Source: an uncultured Pseudomonadales bacterium (GTDB lineage Bacteria > Pseudomonadota > Gammaproteobacteria > Pseudomonadales > Pseudohongiellaceae). Taken from it: 64,000 bases of DNA. Within the stretch, counting starts at the first letter, position 1. The number at the start of each line of letters is the position of its first letter. The notes below the pieces were generated by a model. The model did no database searches and was not told the origin of the DNA. It was given only the letters and a program-made list of their open reading frames with translations. The translations under genes were made by a program, and so were the position numbers. This document shows positions 1 to 8,651 of this stretch, in pieces. Where the stretch lies: NCBI GenBank assembly GCA_943789485.1, contig CALSUH010000014.1, positions 84,513-148,512 of the forward strand. Direction: 5' to 3'.

Positions 1-117
1 TTTTGCTGCTGAGCCATAGGCGTAAGTGAAGCTGTTACCTATAAATAGGGTGCTTGTGTCGGCGTAAGCTGTGAGTGACCCAAAAGCTAGAACGAGAGTT
101 GTGAGTAGATTCTTCAT
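1..117 (-). CDS. Partial exported SGNH-hydrolase/DUF4886-like protein (N-terminus only)
   Basis: Reading the minus strand from an ATG at 117 gives 39 codons that run off the window edge. An AGAGGA ribosome site lies about 6 bases upstream. The product starts with a typical signal peptide (MKNLL, hydrophobic core, cleavage near AYA-D), followed by LFIGNSFTYAYGS. The GNS block at the start of the mature chain is the catalytic serine block I of SGNH/GDSL hydrolases, and this wording is typical of DUF4886 proteins. The family assignment rests on that one motif; the rest of the gene lies outside the window. Confidence 0.6.
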   Translation of the reverse strand, partial: MKNLLTTLVLAFGSLTAYADTSTLFIGNSFTYAYGSAAK

Positions 118-218
118 TGATTGATCCTCTTTTGCTTATTAATCAAATGACGTTAAAAGAAAGAATAGAAGCTAACTGCGTCCAAGTCCACATTTAGAAA
201 GGGCACAGCCTTGCTGTT

Positions 219-1508
219 CTAATTTACGGCAGCGGCATTCAGGATGCGTAGAAAATTCCCGCTCCAGATTTTATTGATGTCTGTTGCGGAATAGCCTCGC
301 TCGAGTAGGCCTTCGGTAAGATTCATCGCTTCGCTGGCGTCGTTGTAGTCATCTATTCCACTGCCGTGATTGAAGTCATTGCCTATGCCTACATGATCGA
401 TGCCAATGCGATCAACGATGTAATCTATGTGATCGATCATATTATCTGTGGAAGCTGGCCCGAGAAGTTCGCTAACCGCGGTGGTGAATGCAGACCTTTC
501 TGCAAGATCCTCAATTTCCCAATAGAGTTCGAAAGGGTAGTTGTATTCTATCGATATTCCCGCCGCTATCCGCAAGGCTACTAGTTTTTCTATAAATTCG
601 GGCTCAGAGATATTGATCAGATAACCCTTAAACGCAGCGACGTGAATTACTCCTCCATTCTCGCCGATGCGATCAATTTCTTCATCGCTAAGATTGCGGG
701 TTACATCTGAAACAGTTTTCGCATTTGAGTGACTGGCAATTATTGGACTGCTCGTTAACTCGAGCACTTGCAGAGTTGCAGCTTTGGATAATTGTGAAAC
801 ATCTACTAGAGCGCCGAGAGCATTGATTCTTTCAACCGCCGCTACGCCTAAAGAGGATAATCCTCCGTGTTCTTCGGTTACCTCGAAAGCGCCAGTTTCA
901 CCGCTAAACTCGGGACGTGAAGAGTCAGAAAAAGCATTGTGCCCGAGATGGTTGAGACCAAATATTCGAACACCTTCTGCATAGAATTCATCGATTGCAG
1001 AAACATTTCCCTGCAGAGAGCGAGCATTTTGAAAGCCTAGAATAAGTGCTGACTTTCCCGCTTCGTGAGCGGCGACGATTTCACTCGAGGTGGTCGCGAT
1101 AACAACCTGGCCCTGACTTTCTTCTACAAGTGTGTGTACAGCGGCTATTTTTTCATCGGCCTCGGCTCTGGCTTTTGCATCGCCTTCCATCGTTCTGGGG
1201 CCAGGGCCAACAGCCACTGACATGACTACGGCGTCGACTCCACCTGCCCGCATCTTTTCAGGATCTACCTTCGATGTCCCGTCGGCACTCATGTAAGCCC
1301 TCGATGTTGAAGGAATTACGATGTCGGCATGCGCATCTAAGACTAAGCTGAATTCATGGATATCGGCAGCCGAGGGGCTGGAGCCAGCGCCTCCAGCTTG
1401 CATCTCGACTGAGGCGGGGTCGTTATCTGAGCATGATGCGATGCCAGCAAGAGCAAAGGATAGCAAAACGCTGTTGCGAATTAGCCCGCTAGTTTTCAGG
1501 TGTAGCAT
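219..1508 (-). CDS. Membrane dipeptidase family M19 lipoprotein
   Basis: A 429-residue protein with a lipoprotein signal (GIASC, Cys26), so probably anchored in the envelope. The M19 fold is recognisable: HxD (H60, D62), the SHSNAK block after PIIA, the RNLSDEEIDRIGENGGVIHV stretch and the GIDHVGIGNDF block near the C-terminus. M19 enzymes are zinc dipeptidases acting on peptides or D-amino-acid dipeptides. Two usual zinc ligands look substituted: the bridging Glu is Gln160 (GFQNA), and the His of the DLAHVS block is Gln (DVSQLS). The family is secure; catalytic competence and substrate are not. It lies 35 bases downstream of the MFS transporter on the same strand, which suggests one transcript coupling uptake with hydrolysis. 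A GGAG site precedes the ATG. Confidence 0.88.
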   Translation of the reverse strand: MLHLKTSGLIRNSVLLSFALAGIASCSDNDPASVEMQAGGAGSSPSAADIHEFSLVLDAHADIVIPSTSRAYMSADGTSKVDPEKMRAGGVDAVVMSVAVGPGPRTMEGDAKARAEADEKIAAVHTLVEESQGQVVIATTSSEIVAAHEAGKSALILGFQNARSLQGNVSAIDEFYAEGVRIFGLNHLGHNAFSDSSRPEFSGETGAFEVTEEHGGLSSLGVAAVERINALGALVDVSQLSKAATLQVLELTSSPIIASHSNAKTVSDVTRNLSDEEIDRIGENGGVIHVAAFKGYLINISEPEFIEKLVALRIAAGISIEYNYPFELYWEIEDLAERSAFTTAVSELLGPASTDNMIDHIDYIVDRIGIDHVGIGNDFNHGSGIDDYNDASEAMNLTEGLLERGYSATDINKIWSGNFLRILNAAAVN

Positions 1509-1543
1509 TTACTAACTCCAAAAGTTTCGTAGATAGTGAATTT

Positions 1544-2875
1544 CTATTCCGGCGCCATTTTCAGCTCTTCCCGCAAGGTTCGCGATGCGAGATAGAAGTG
1601 AATGGCCGACCAAACATTCACAGTAGGTAGAAGAATCAGCATCGCATAGCGTAGAGATTCAACTCCCATTGAAGGCGCAAGCATGTCACTCAAATACCCG
1701 ATACCGAATGGGCCGAGACCTAAGCCAATTATGTTGATGACAAGGAATAAAATGGCAGAGGCGGTTGCGCGCCAGCGCAGTCCCACAAGTGCATGGGTAG
1801 TGGCTATGGAATTTCCTAGATACACATTTTGAAGTGTGCCGGGAATAAATATAAGCATGAGGGCAACATATTGATTATCTGTGAGAAAGGCTACAAGCAT
1901 TGCCGGAACGCAAAGCAATGTTGCTATGCCGGGTATCCATTGATACCAGCGCTTGTCTTTTTTGCCAAGTTTGTCGCCGAGCATGCCGCCAAGCAGCACA
2001 CCGATAGCACCAAATAAGCCTGTAGAGAGTGCAAGCCAAGTTCCCAATTCCCCGGTGCTCATTTCATGACTGCGAATAAAAAAGGAGGCGATCCAGTTCA
2101 CGGTACCGTATCCAGCGAAGGCATTAAGTCCGCAGGCAAATGCCATGTGTCGGAACGTTTTGCGCTTCCATAACAAAGCTACAACTTCTTTAAAGGGTAC
2201 TTGCGTCTCAGACGCAGTTTTATTCTCCATTAATCCGCGAATCGGCTCGCGGACAGTTGTTCGTACAAGGATTGCGAGTAATACACCGGGGATACCAACG
2301 ACCATAAACGCGACTCGCCATCCAAAAAACTCATTTAGCCAGCCACCGAAAAGAAAGCCGAACAAGATGCCAAGGTTTACACCGGTGGAGTAGAACGCGA
2401 GAGCACTCGCCCGTTTTTCAGGAGGGAAGATATCCGAAACGATAGAATGGGATGGCGGGCTACCGCCAGCCTCGCCTATGCCAACACCTACCCTGGCCGC
2501 AAGTAGTTGCCCATAGTTCTGTACGAGGCCACTTACCGCTGTCATAGCGCTCCACAAGCCAACAGACACGGCTACAATATTCCTTCGATTGCTGCGATCT
2601 GCGAAGCGTGCGATGGGAATTCCGGCGGTGACATAAAACATTGCAAATGCGAATCCGGTGAGTAGACCAAGCTGGCTATCGGATAAGGAGAGATCGACCT
2701 TGATCGATTCTTGCAAGATGGAGAGTAGCTGTCTGTCGATAAAATTGAAGGTGTAGACGAGAGTCAAGACTACCAGAGCATATTTTCGAGCGCTGGGGCT
2801 TGCATAGGGGTTTTCCAGCGCTGGCACGAGTGGAATTTTGGTTGTTTTAGTGCCTCTTTCGGCGTGATCGGTCAT
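1544..2875 (-). CDS. MFS transporter, spinster-like family
   Basis: A 443-residue major facilitator permease of the inner membrane with about 12 hydrophobic segments. Signature features include NFIDRQLLSILQ in helix 1, the loop 2-3 motif ARFADRSNRRN, and GVGIGEAGGSPPSHSIVSDIFPPEKRA, which is typical of bacterial spinster-like transporters. Length is normal for the family. Bacterial members are often found beside catabolic hydrolases, but their substrates are mostly untested. It is the first gene of a likely two-gene operon with the M19 dipeptidase, so small peptides or their products are a reasonable guess. It diverges from the gene at 3045 across about 170 bases. Confidence 0.88.
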   Translation of the reverse strand: MTDHAERGTKTTKIPLVPALENPYASPSARKYALVVLTLVYTFNFIDRQLLSILQESIKVDLSLSDSQLGLLTGFAFAMFYVTAGIPIARFADRSNRRNIVAVSVGLWSAMTAVSGLVQNYGQLLAARVGVGIGEAGGSPPSHSIVSDIFPPEKRASALAFYSTGVNLGILFGFLFGGWLNEFFGWRVAFMVVGIPGVLLAILVRTTVREPIRGLMENKTASETQVPFKEVVALLWKRKTFRHMAFACGLNAFAGYGTVNWIASFFIRSHEMSTGELGTWLALSTGLFGAIGVLLGGMLGDKLGKKDKRWYQWIPGIATLLCVPAMLVAFLTDNQYVALMLIFIPGTLQNVYLGNSIATTHALVGLRWRATASAILFLVINIIGLGLGPFGIGYLSDMLAPSMGVESLRYAMLILLPTVNVWSAIHFYLASRTLREELKMAPE

Positions 2876-3044
2876 AGTATGCCCTTGTTATTTTTGCCTG
2901 TGGACTAGGAATCGACTCAGAGTAATAGGGCTTAAGTCAAAAATATAGTTAAATCGAAGGCTGAATCTTTTTGGACATTGGCCGCTTTTTGTGAATAATG
3001 CTTGTTGAACTATAAAAGCTTGCTTATTTTGATGGAGAAAAACA

Positions 3045-4760
3045 TTGAGTCTAAGAGTCCTGCTACAAAAATCGCTACTAGCCCTTTTACTGTTACCGAC
3101 GCTAGTTCTAGCGGCCGATAGGGTTGGTGATTTCTCACTATTAGACCAAAACGGCTATTTTCATCAAATGAGCTGGTATGACGACAATAAGGCAATTGTC
3201 TTGCTCGTTCAGGCCACCGGTGATACTGACTCACACAAACGGCTGGCTGACTTCAAGTCGCTCAATGCCAGCTTCGGCGCACAGGGTATTGAGTTCTTTA
3301 TGATCAATCCACTGGGGTTGAATGATCGCGATGCGGTGAAGGTGGAGATGGCGGCACTGGCTATTGATGTGCCAGTGTTGATGGATGACGCTAGGTTAAT
3401 ATCTGAGGCGTTAGGCATCGATAAGGTCGGTGAGGTTCTTGTCTATAACCCGAAGTCTTTCACAGTTGAATTTCGTGGGCCTATGGGGCCGGCATTAACG
3501 ACAGCATTAACTGATATTGTTGCAGGCAGAGACTTGCAAACTACTAACGTAACAGCCAGCGGCACGCCGGTCAGTTACCCGATCAAGATAGCTCATCAAC
3601 AACAGGTGCCGTCCTACGAGAAGGAAATAGGCCCAATCATTGCTGAAAACTGTGCTACCTGCCATCGAGAGGGCGGTATAGCGCCTTTCGCACTAGACAG
3701 CCACACCATGGTAAGGGGCTGGTCGCAGATGATACGCGAGGTATTAATGACTAAGCGTATGCCTCCGGGGCAGATAGATTCCCATATAGGCGACTTCGTT
3801 AACGATATGGTGCTCGCTGATGAGGAAGCGCAGAAAATCGTTCATTGGATTGAGGCGGGTTCGCCTAAAGATGGAAGTATAGATCCGTTGACCGAGCTAG
3901 TTTGGCCTGAAACCGAGTGGGCTTTTGGTGAGCCAGATTACATTGTGGAGATTCCTGAGCAGAGTATTCCTGCGACAGGGGTTCTCGATTATTACAATGT
4001 CATGGTCGAATTGGATCTCGAGGAAGACCGGTGGGTGCGAGCGAGTCAGTACATTCCTGGCGATCACACCGTGCTGCACCATACTCTGCACAGTTTGATA
4101 GCGCCTGGTCAAACTCGCGGTGGGTCACTCCTGGGTGGAGAGCCAGACCGTCCAAATATCGCACCTTATATTCCTGGTCAGGCGCCACGCATGGAGCCGC
4201 CGAATACCGGTGGCCTGCTGAAGGCTGGCACTAGAATCGCGATGCAGATGCACTATACAACTACAGGAAAGGAATCAGTCGATGCGAGTCGCATTGGTCT
4301 TTGGTTCTATCCTAAGGGCTTTGTGCCTGAGGAAAGAATGTCTGGACAGTGTGCCTGCCATTTCACGCCAACTTGGGTAAATATTCCTCCGCTGGATCCA
4401 GATTATGAGATGACCCAGTCGTTCACTATCGAGAAAGACGCAAAACTGTTTGCTTTTACGCCGCATATGCATTTTCGAGGCAAGCGTATGCGCTTCTATG
4501 CTGAGTACCCCGATGGTACTAGCGAAGAGTTAATCAATATCGCAAACTATAATTACAACTGGCAGCTCGCCTATACCTATAAAGAGCCAAAGTCCGTCCC
4601 AGCAGGAACGGTTATTACCGCAACTGGCGCATTTGACAACTCACAACAGAATAAGATGAACCCTGATGCTAACCGTTCTGTTCCATGGGGGTTACAAAGC
4701 ATGGATGAGATGTTTTTCGGTGCGGCCGATTGGAAGTACGTCGATCAGAGCGGAAATTAA
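3045..4760 (+). CDS. Exported fusion: redoxin-like domain, haem c site, copper type II monooxygenase-like domain
   Basis: A 571-residue protein with a signal peptide (cleavage near VLA-AD) and three parts. Residues 26-165 look like a peroxiredoxin/thioredoxin-fold domain, but the active-site cysteine is missing (ATGDTDSHK where a Cys motif is expected). Residues 195-275 contain one haem c site, C203-x-x-C206-H207, with M239 a possible axial ligand. Residues 290-570 resemble the PHM/DBH copper monooxygenase fold: the His cluster H341, H345, H346, H349, then QMH (H403), HMH (H474, H476) and a late MDEM. In PHM these supply the CuH and CuM sites. The start is TTG, placed 7 bases after a GGAG; the nearby ATG at 3032 is out of frame. 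Substrate is unknown; a periplasmic copper/haem oxidoreductase is likely. Confidence 0.8.
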   Translation: MSLRVLLQKSLLALLLLPTLVLAADRVGDFSLLDQNGYFHQMSWYDDNKAIVLLVQATGDTDSHKRLADFKSLNASFGAQGIEFFMINPLGLNDRDAVKVEMAALAIDVPVLMDDARLISEALGIDKVGEVLVYNPKSFTVEFRGPMGPALTTALTDIVAGRDLQTTNVTASGTPVSYPIKIAHQQQVPSYEKEIGPIIAENCATCHREGGIAPFALDSHTMVRGWSQMIREVLMTKRMPPGQIDSHIGDFVNDMVLADEEAQKIVHWIEAGSPKDGSIDPLTELVWPETEWAFGEPDYIVEIPEQSIPATGVLDYYNVMVELDLEEDRWVRASQYIPGDHTVLHHTLHSLIAPGQTRGGSLLGGEPDRPNIAPYIPGQAPRMEPPNTGGLLKAGTRIAMQMHYTTTGKESVDASRIGLWFYPKGFVPEERMSGQCACHFTPTWVNIPPLDPDYEMTQSFTIEKDAKLFAFTPHMHFRGKRMRFYAEYPDGTSEELINIANYNYNWQLAYTYKEPKSVPAGTVITATGAFDNSQQNKMNPDANRSVPWGLQSMDEMFFGAADWKYVDQSGN

Positions 4761-4828
4761 ACTGCTTTCTTGAACGTGCGGTGGATTCATTCACCGTGCG
4801 TTTCTGCTTGGCCCTCTTGGGGTCAACT

Positions 4829-4839
4829 CCCCCCCCCCC
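4829..4839. repeat. Run of eleven C residues
   Basis: An uninterrupted C11 tract lies between the copper-monooxygenase-like gene and katG, about 170 bases before the katG start. Tracts of this length are prone to slipped-strand length change and also to sequencing error. No coding frame crosses it. Confidence 0.9.
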
Positions 4840-5010
4840 TTACGCATTGGCCCTGAAGTTTAGGCCGCCAAATTGACTCTTCAGTTGTAATCGCAATTAA
4901 CGATGACACCTATCGAAATATGTCGTTATCCCGATTGAATACAAATCTGTAACTTAGCTCCGTACATTTCACTCAATTAAATTTAGCGATCAGTGACGGA
5001 GGACGTTCCA

Positions 5011-7239
5011 ATGCTTAAGAAAACCCTATCTAGAGTATCACTCGCGCTTGTCGGGATATTTGCGTTTGCGCCAGTTAATTTGGCCAGCGCCCAAGATCAA
5101 GCACAAGTGGCAACCAATGATTATTGGTGGCCTAATCGGCTCAGTCTCGAACCGCTTCGCCAGAATTCCCTGGCCTCGGATCCTCTTCGAGGCGAATTCA
5201 ACTACGCAGAGGCCTTCGCCAGTCTGGATCTGCAAGCGGTAACAGCCGACTTAGAACAGTTGATGACCACGTCGCAAGACTGGTGGCCGGCCGACTTCGG
5301 TCACTATGGACCGTTCTTCATCCGTATGGCGTGGCATAGCGCTGGCACCTATCGATCTATCGATGGTCGCGGCGGAGCCGATGGCGGCATGCAGCGTTTC
5401 GCTCCGTTGAATAGCTGGCCCGACAATGCGAACCTCGATAAGGCGCGACTACTATTGCTCCCTATTAAGCAGAAGTATGGCCGCAATATCTCTTGGGCTG
5501 ATCTTATGATCCTCGCGGGCACGGTAGCTATGGATTCCATGGGCTTCGAAACTCTGGGATTCGCTGGCGGACGAGTTGATGCCTGGGAGCCTGAAGAAGT
5601 GAATTGGGGTCCTGAGGGTGAATGGCTCGCAGCAGATCGTCGCAATGATCGGGGAGAACTCGAAGGCGCATTGGCCGCGGTACAGATGGGTCTAATCTAC
5701 GTAAACCCACAAGGCCCTGGTGGAAATTCAGATCCACAGGCTTCAGCCGATGCGATTCGCGAAGCGTTTGGTCGCATGGCGATGAACGATGAAGAGACAG
5801 TTGCACTTATCGCGGGTGGACACACCTTCGGCAAAGCACACGGTGCTGCGCCTCCTGAGGAGTATGTAGATGTTGAGCCCGAGGCCGCGAGTATTGAACA
5901 GCAGGGTCTGGGCTGGAAGAACAGCTACGGAACAGGCAATGCTGGCGATACAATTACCAGTGGATTGGAAGGAGCCTGGACTATCGATCCGGCTGCTTGG
6001 ACTCATAACTATTTACAAAACCTGTATGGATATGAATGGGTGCAGACTAGCAGTCCCGCAGGTGCGACTCAATGGGAGCCAGCTGAAGGGGCAGCCTCAA
6101 GCTTAGTTCCAGATGCGCACGACCCATCGAAACGCCATGCCCCGATGATGTTCACCAGTGACTTGGCTCTCAAAGTTGACCCGGCGTATCGCGTAATCAC
6201 TACGCGTTGGTTAGAAAACCCTGAGCAGTTCGAGGATGCGTTTGCGCGAGCCTGGTTCAAGCTTACACACCGAGACATGGGGCCAAACTCTCGCTATTTG
6301 GGCGACCTGACACCGAATCAAGAGTTCATCTGGCAGGATCCGATTCCTGCGGTCGAACATCGTCTTATTAACAACCGTGACATAAGTCGACTGAAACGCG
6401 AAATCTTAGATTCTGGTTTAAGCACGTCAGAGCTAGTTCGAGCTGCCTGGGCTTCAGCCTCTACCTATCGCAATACGGATATGCGCGGTGGAGCTAACGG
6501 AGCGCGTGTTCGATTAGCGCCGCAGAAGAGTTGGCCAGCGAATGATCCGCAGGAACTTGCGCGAGTTGTTGATGTACTAAGCGCAATTCAAAGCGAGTTC
6601 AATGAGAGAAACTCGGTTAAGCAGGTATCACTTGCTGACTTGATGGTTCTTGCGGGCAATGCGGCGATTGAACAGGCGGCAGAGCAGGGTGGTTATAATG
6701 TAGAAATGGCATTTGACGCTGGCCGTGGCGATGCCACGCAGGAAAATACTGAAGTTGATTCATTCGCGATACTTGAGCCGACAGCTGATGGCTTCCGCAA
6801 CTATTTCGCCTCAGGCAACTCGCGCTCACCGGCTGAAATGCTTGTAGAGAAGGCGGCATTACTCAATCTGACTGTGCCGGAGATGGCTGCTTTGGTCGGC
6901 GGCATGCGAGTTCTCGATGCGAATAGCGGGCAATCGAAGCACGGTGTTTTCACCGACCAGCCGGGTACATTGAGCAATGACTTCTTCGTCAATCTGATTG
7001 ACCTCACTGTAGTGTGGAGCAGATCCGCTACTGAAGAAGGTATCTTTGAGGGACGTGATAGAGCAAGCAATGATTTGAAATGGACGGCGACACCTGCCGA
7101 TCTCATTTTCGGATCCAATTCAGAGCTGCGTGCGATAGCGGAATTTTATGCCTGGGAAGACTCAAAGGAACAGTTCGTGGAAGATTTTGTAAGTGCATGG
7201 ACTAAGGTCATGATGCTTGATCGCTTTGACTTGATGTAA
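5011..7239 (+). CDS. katG: Catalase-peroxidase with signal peptide
   Basis: A 742-residue bifunctional haem b catalase-peroxidase that removes H2O2. I chose the ATG at 5011 because GGAGG lies 8 bases upstream; an in-frame GTG at 4993 sits before that site. Residues 1-28 form a signal peptide ending ASA, so the enzyme is predicted to be periplasmic, unlike most KatG proteins. The distal triad is R105, W108, H109; the Met-Tyr-Trp adduct residues are W108, Y230 (IYVNPQGP) and M256 (RMAMND); the proximal His is H271 ([10 protein letters not shown]). The second, non-catalytic peroxidase-like half is present to the C-terminus, so the protein is full length. It stands alone, followed by a strong terminator. 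I saw no convincing OxyR site upstream. Confidence 0.97.
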   Translation: MLKKTLSRVSLALVGIFAFAPVNLASAQDQAQVATNDYWWPNRLSLEPLRQNSLASDPLRGEFNYAEAFASLDLQAVTADLEQLMTTSQDWWPADFGHYGPFFIRMAWHSAGTYRSIDGRGGADGGMQRFAPLNSWPDNANLDKARLLLLPIKQKYGRNISWADLMILAGTVAMDSMGFETLGFAGGRVDAWEPEEVNWGPEGEWLAADRRNDRGELEGALAAVQMGLIYVNPQGPGGNSDPQASADAIREAFGRMAMNDEETVALIAGGHTFGKAHGAAPPEEYVDVEPEAASIEQQGLGWKNSYGTGNAGDTITSGLEGAWTIDPAAWTHNYLQNLYGYEWVQTSSPAGATQWEPAEGAASSLVPDAHDPSKRHAPMMFTSDLALKVDPAYRVITTRWLENPEQFEDAFARAWFKLTHRDMGPNSRYLGDLTPNQEFIWQDPIPAVEHRLINNRDISRLKREILDSGLSTSELVRAAWASASTYRNTDMRGGANGARVRLAPQKSWPANDPQELARVVDVLSAIQSEFNERNSVKQVSLADLMVLAGNAAIEQAAEQGGYNVEMAFDAGRGDATQENTEVDSFAILEPTADGFRNYFASGNSRSPAEMLVEKAALLNLTVPEMAALVGGMRVLDANSGQSKHGVFTDQPGTLSNDFFVNLIDLTVVWSRSATEEGIFEGRDRASNDLKWTATPADLIFGSNSELRAIAEFYAWEDSKEQFVEDFVSAWTKVMMLDRFDLM

Positions 7240-7269
7240 ACAGTAACCTTAGTGCTAACCTCTATTTAG

Positions 7270-7300
7270 CCGGTGTTCTCTTTGAGCACCGGTTTTTTTT
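7270..7300 (+). terminator. Rho-independent terminator after katG
   Basis: The arms CCGGTG and CACCGG enclose an 11-base loop that can pair further, and eight T residues follow. It sits 30 bases after the katG stop codon. Confidence 0.85.
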
Positions 7301-7343
7301 GCTCTGTGATTTTTTCAAGAGAATGCTGCTATTAATCGTGGCG

Positions 7344-7378
7344 AAAAAAAAGCGGAGAGACTGTTTCAGTCTTTCCGC
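7344..7378 (-). terminator. Rho-independent terminator after the TorF-family porin gene
   Basis: On the minus strand an 11-base arm at 7378-7368 pairs with 7362-7352, apart from one A/G-type mismatch, and eight T residues follow. It is correctly placed to end transcription of the gene at 7433-8143. Confidence 0.8.
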
Positions 7379-7432
7379 TCGTTCCGTTTTTTCTAGAATG
7401 TTTTCGGCCGTAGGTGCTAGTTATTCTAGTTG

Positions 7433-8143
7433 CTATAGCTCGATGTCCAAGCTGTAGCCAACTACGAATTTAATGTCGTCGTTGTCTAGAGCGTCAGGAC
7501 CGGCATCATTTAGGTCAGTGGAAGTGATCATGAAACTGAAGCCATCTTTTCCAATAGATACATTGTAGTCCGTGTAGTCGCCAGGGACGCCATTGAAGGC
7601 CTCAGAAAAATCACCTTGGTGATGACCAATATGCAAGCCTAGGTCGACGCCGTTACCGATTGTCGTACCGTAGTCAGCATACAGATAAGTAGCTTCGCCG
7701 AAACCAAAATCCTGGCCTGGACCTTCACTAGCTTCAGTATTGGCCAGCACGTTCACCCCGAAAGTAAACGCACCAATACCGATGGAGCCATACAGCTCGC
7801 CGAAGTCGAACTCGGCTTCAGCGTCGTAGTTGTAGTAAAGGTAGCCAAGATCGTAGCTGATTCCACCCGCTTCGCCGGCGAAGCCCGCATAGAGATCGTG
7901 CTCATAGGAATAAACATCGTCAGCTGCATAGCTCACGTTTGAGGCCCAGGTGCCTACGTAGAACCCGCTGTCAGACACATAGTCAATTCCGCCGGAGATA
8001 GCGGCTTCGTTTACCGACTGAGTAAGGCCCCGCCAGATGTAGTTGTTAGAGGCGCCGAAGTTAGCGGACCATTCATCCGCTTGTACAGTACCGGTTGAAA
8101 GCAAAATTCCCGCCGCAGCGAGTGAGAGAATTCGTGAGTTCAT
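7433..8143 (-). CDS. TorF-family putative outer-membrane porin
   Basis: A 236-residue protein with a clear signal peptide ending VQA-DE. The mature chain begins SANFGASNNYIWRGLTQS, the hallmark of the TIGR02001/TorF family, in which the N-terminal strand has an Y(I/V)WRG motif. Alternating hydrophobic and polar residues, many aromatic and Gly residues, and the ending GYSLDIEL fit a small outer-membrane beta-barrel. Members are predicted porins; transported solutes are not known. It stands alone, with a terminator downstream and about 500 bases of divergent intergenic DNA upstream shared with the OprP-like porin gene. Confidence 0.85.
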   Translation of the reverse strand: MNSRILSLAAAGILLSTGTVQADEWSANFGASNNYIWRGLTQSVNEAAISGGIDYVSDSGFYVGTWASNVSYAADDVYSYEHDLYAGFAGEAGGISYDLGYLYYNYDAEAEFDFGELYGSIGIGAFTFGVNVLANTEASEGPGQDFGFGEATYLYADYGTTIGNGVDLGLHIGHHQGDFSEAFNGVPGDYTDYNVSIGKDGFSFMITSTDLNDAGPDALDNDDIKFVVGYSLDIEL

Positions 8144-8651
8144 GTTTTGTTTTATCCCTTTATTGATAATGTTGAGGGGTGATCATTTCCACCCGCTACA
8201 GGGTATTTAGCAAGAGCTGTGCCAATACTCGGGGGCTCGGAATCTGTGCCATTTTGAGCGATGCAGGGGGCGTTCTTCGTTGAAATCGCTCTACATTGGT
8301 GCGTTAAAATAGTGCGTTGACTCGAAATGGGGCGGCGTTGGGCTCTGTTCTAGATTTTCAGATTGAAATCACAAAAACAGCATCGCCGGGTCAGTAGTGC
8401 TCGCAAGCTGCTGTGCTAGCGCAGGGCCAGATTGGAATCGGTCGATGAAAATTAGGTTCTCAATATTACTTCAGTCTTTTTAAGGAAATATGCCAAATCC
8501 GTAATCATTGTCATTAATCTGTAATATTTGGGGAATAAAGTATCGGACAACGAAAACAACCCGAATGAACGCTCATAGTAAGGGCGTTTTGCTCGATAGC
8601 ATGGACTGTACAGAGTCTTAAAAAGAAACCCTACTGGAGTCGAAGAGACCT
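8144..8651. other. Divergent intergenic region between two porin genes
   Basis: No gene was seen on either strand. The useful content is a PHO-box-like sequence at 8508-8525, facing the OprP-like gene, with a possible -10 element TAAAGT at 8536-8541. I could not assign a promoter for the TorF-family gene on the other side. Confidence 0.6.
8508..8525 (+). promoter_or_regulatory. PHO box (predicted PhoB binding site)
   Basis: TTGTCATTAATCTGTAAT matches the E. coli PHO-box consensus (CTGTCATAWAWCTGTMAY) at 16 of 18 positions, with the two 7-base half-sites exactly 11 bases apart. It starts 144 bases before the ATG of an OprP/OprO-type porin, a gene class that is PhoB-regulated in Pseudomonas aeruginosa. 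A weak -10 (TAAAGT, 8536-8541) lies about 10 bases after the box, as expected where PhoB replaces -35 recognition. Confidence 0.72.

Noticed and set aside
4900..4960. OxyR site upstream of katG
   Set aside because: One CTAT and a CGAT element occur at roughly the right spacing, but the other two elements of the OxyR consensus do not match.
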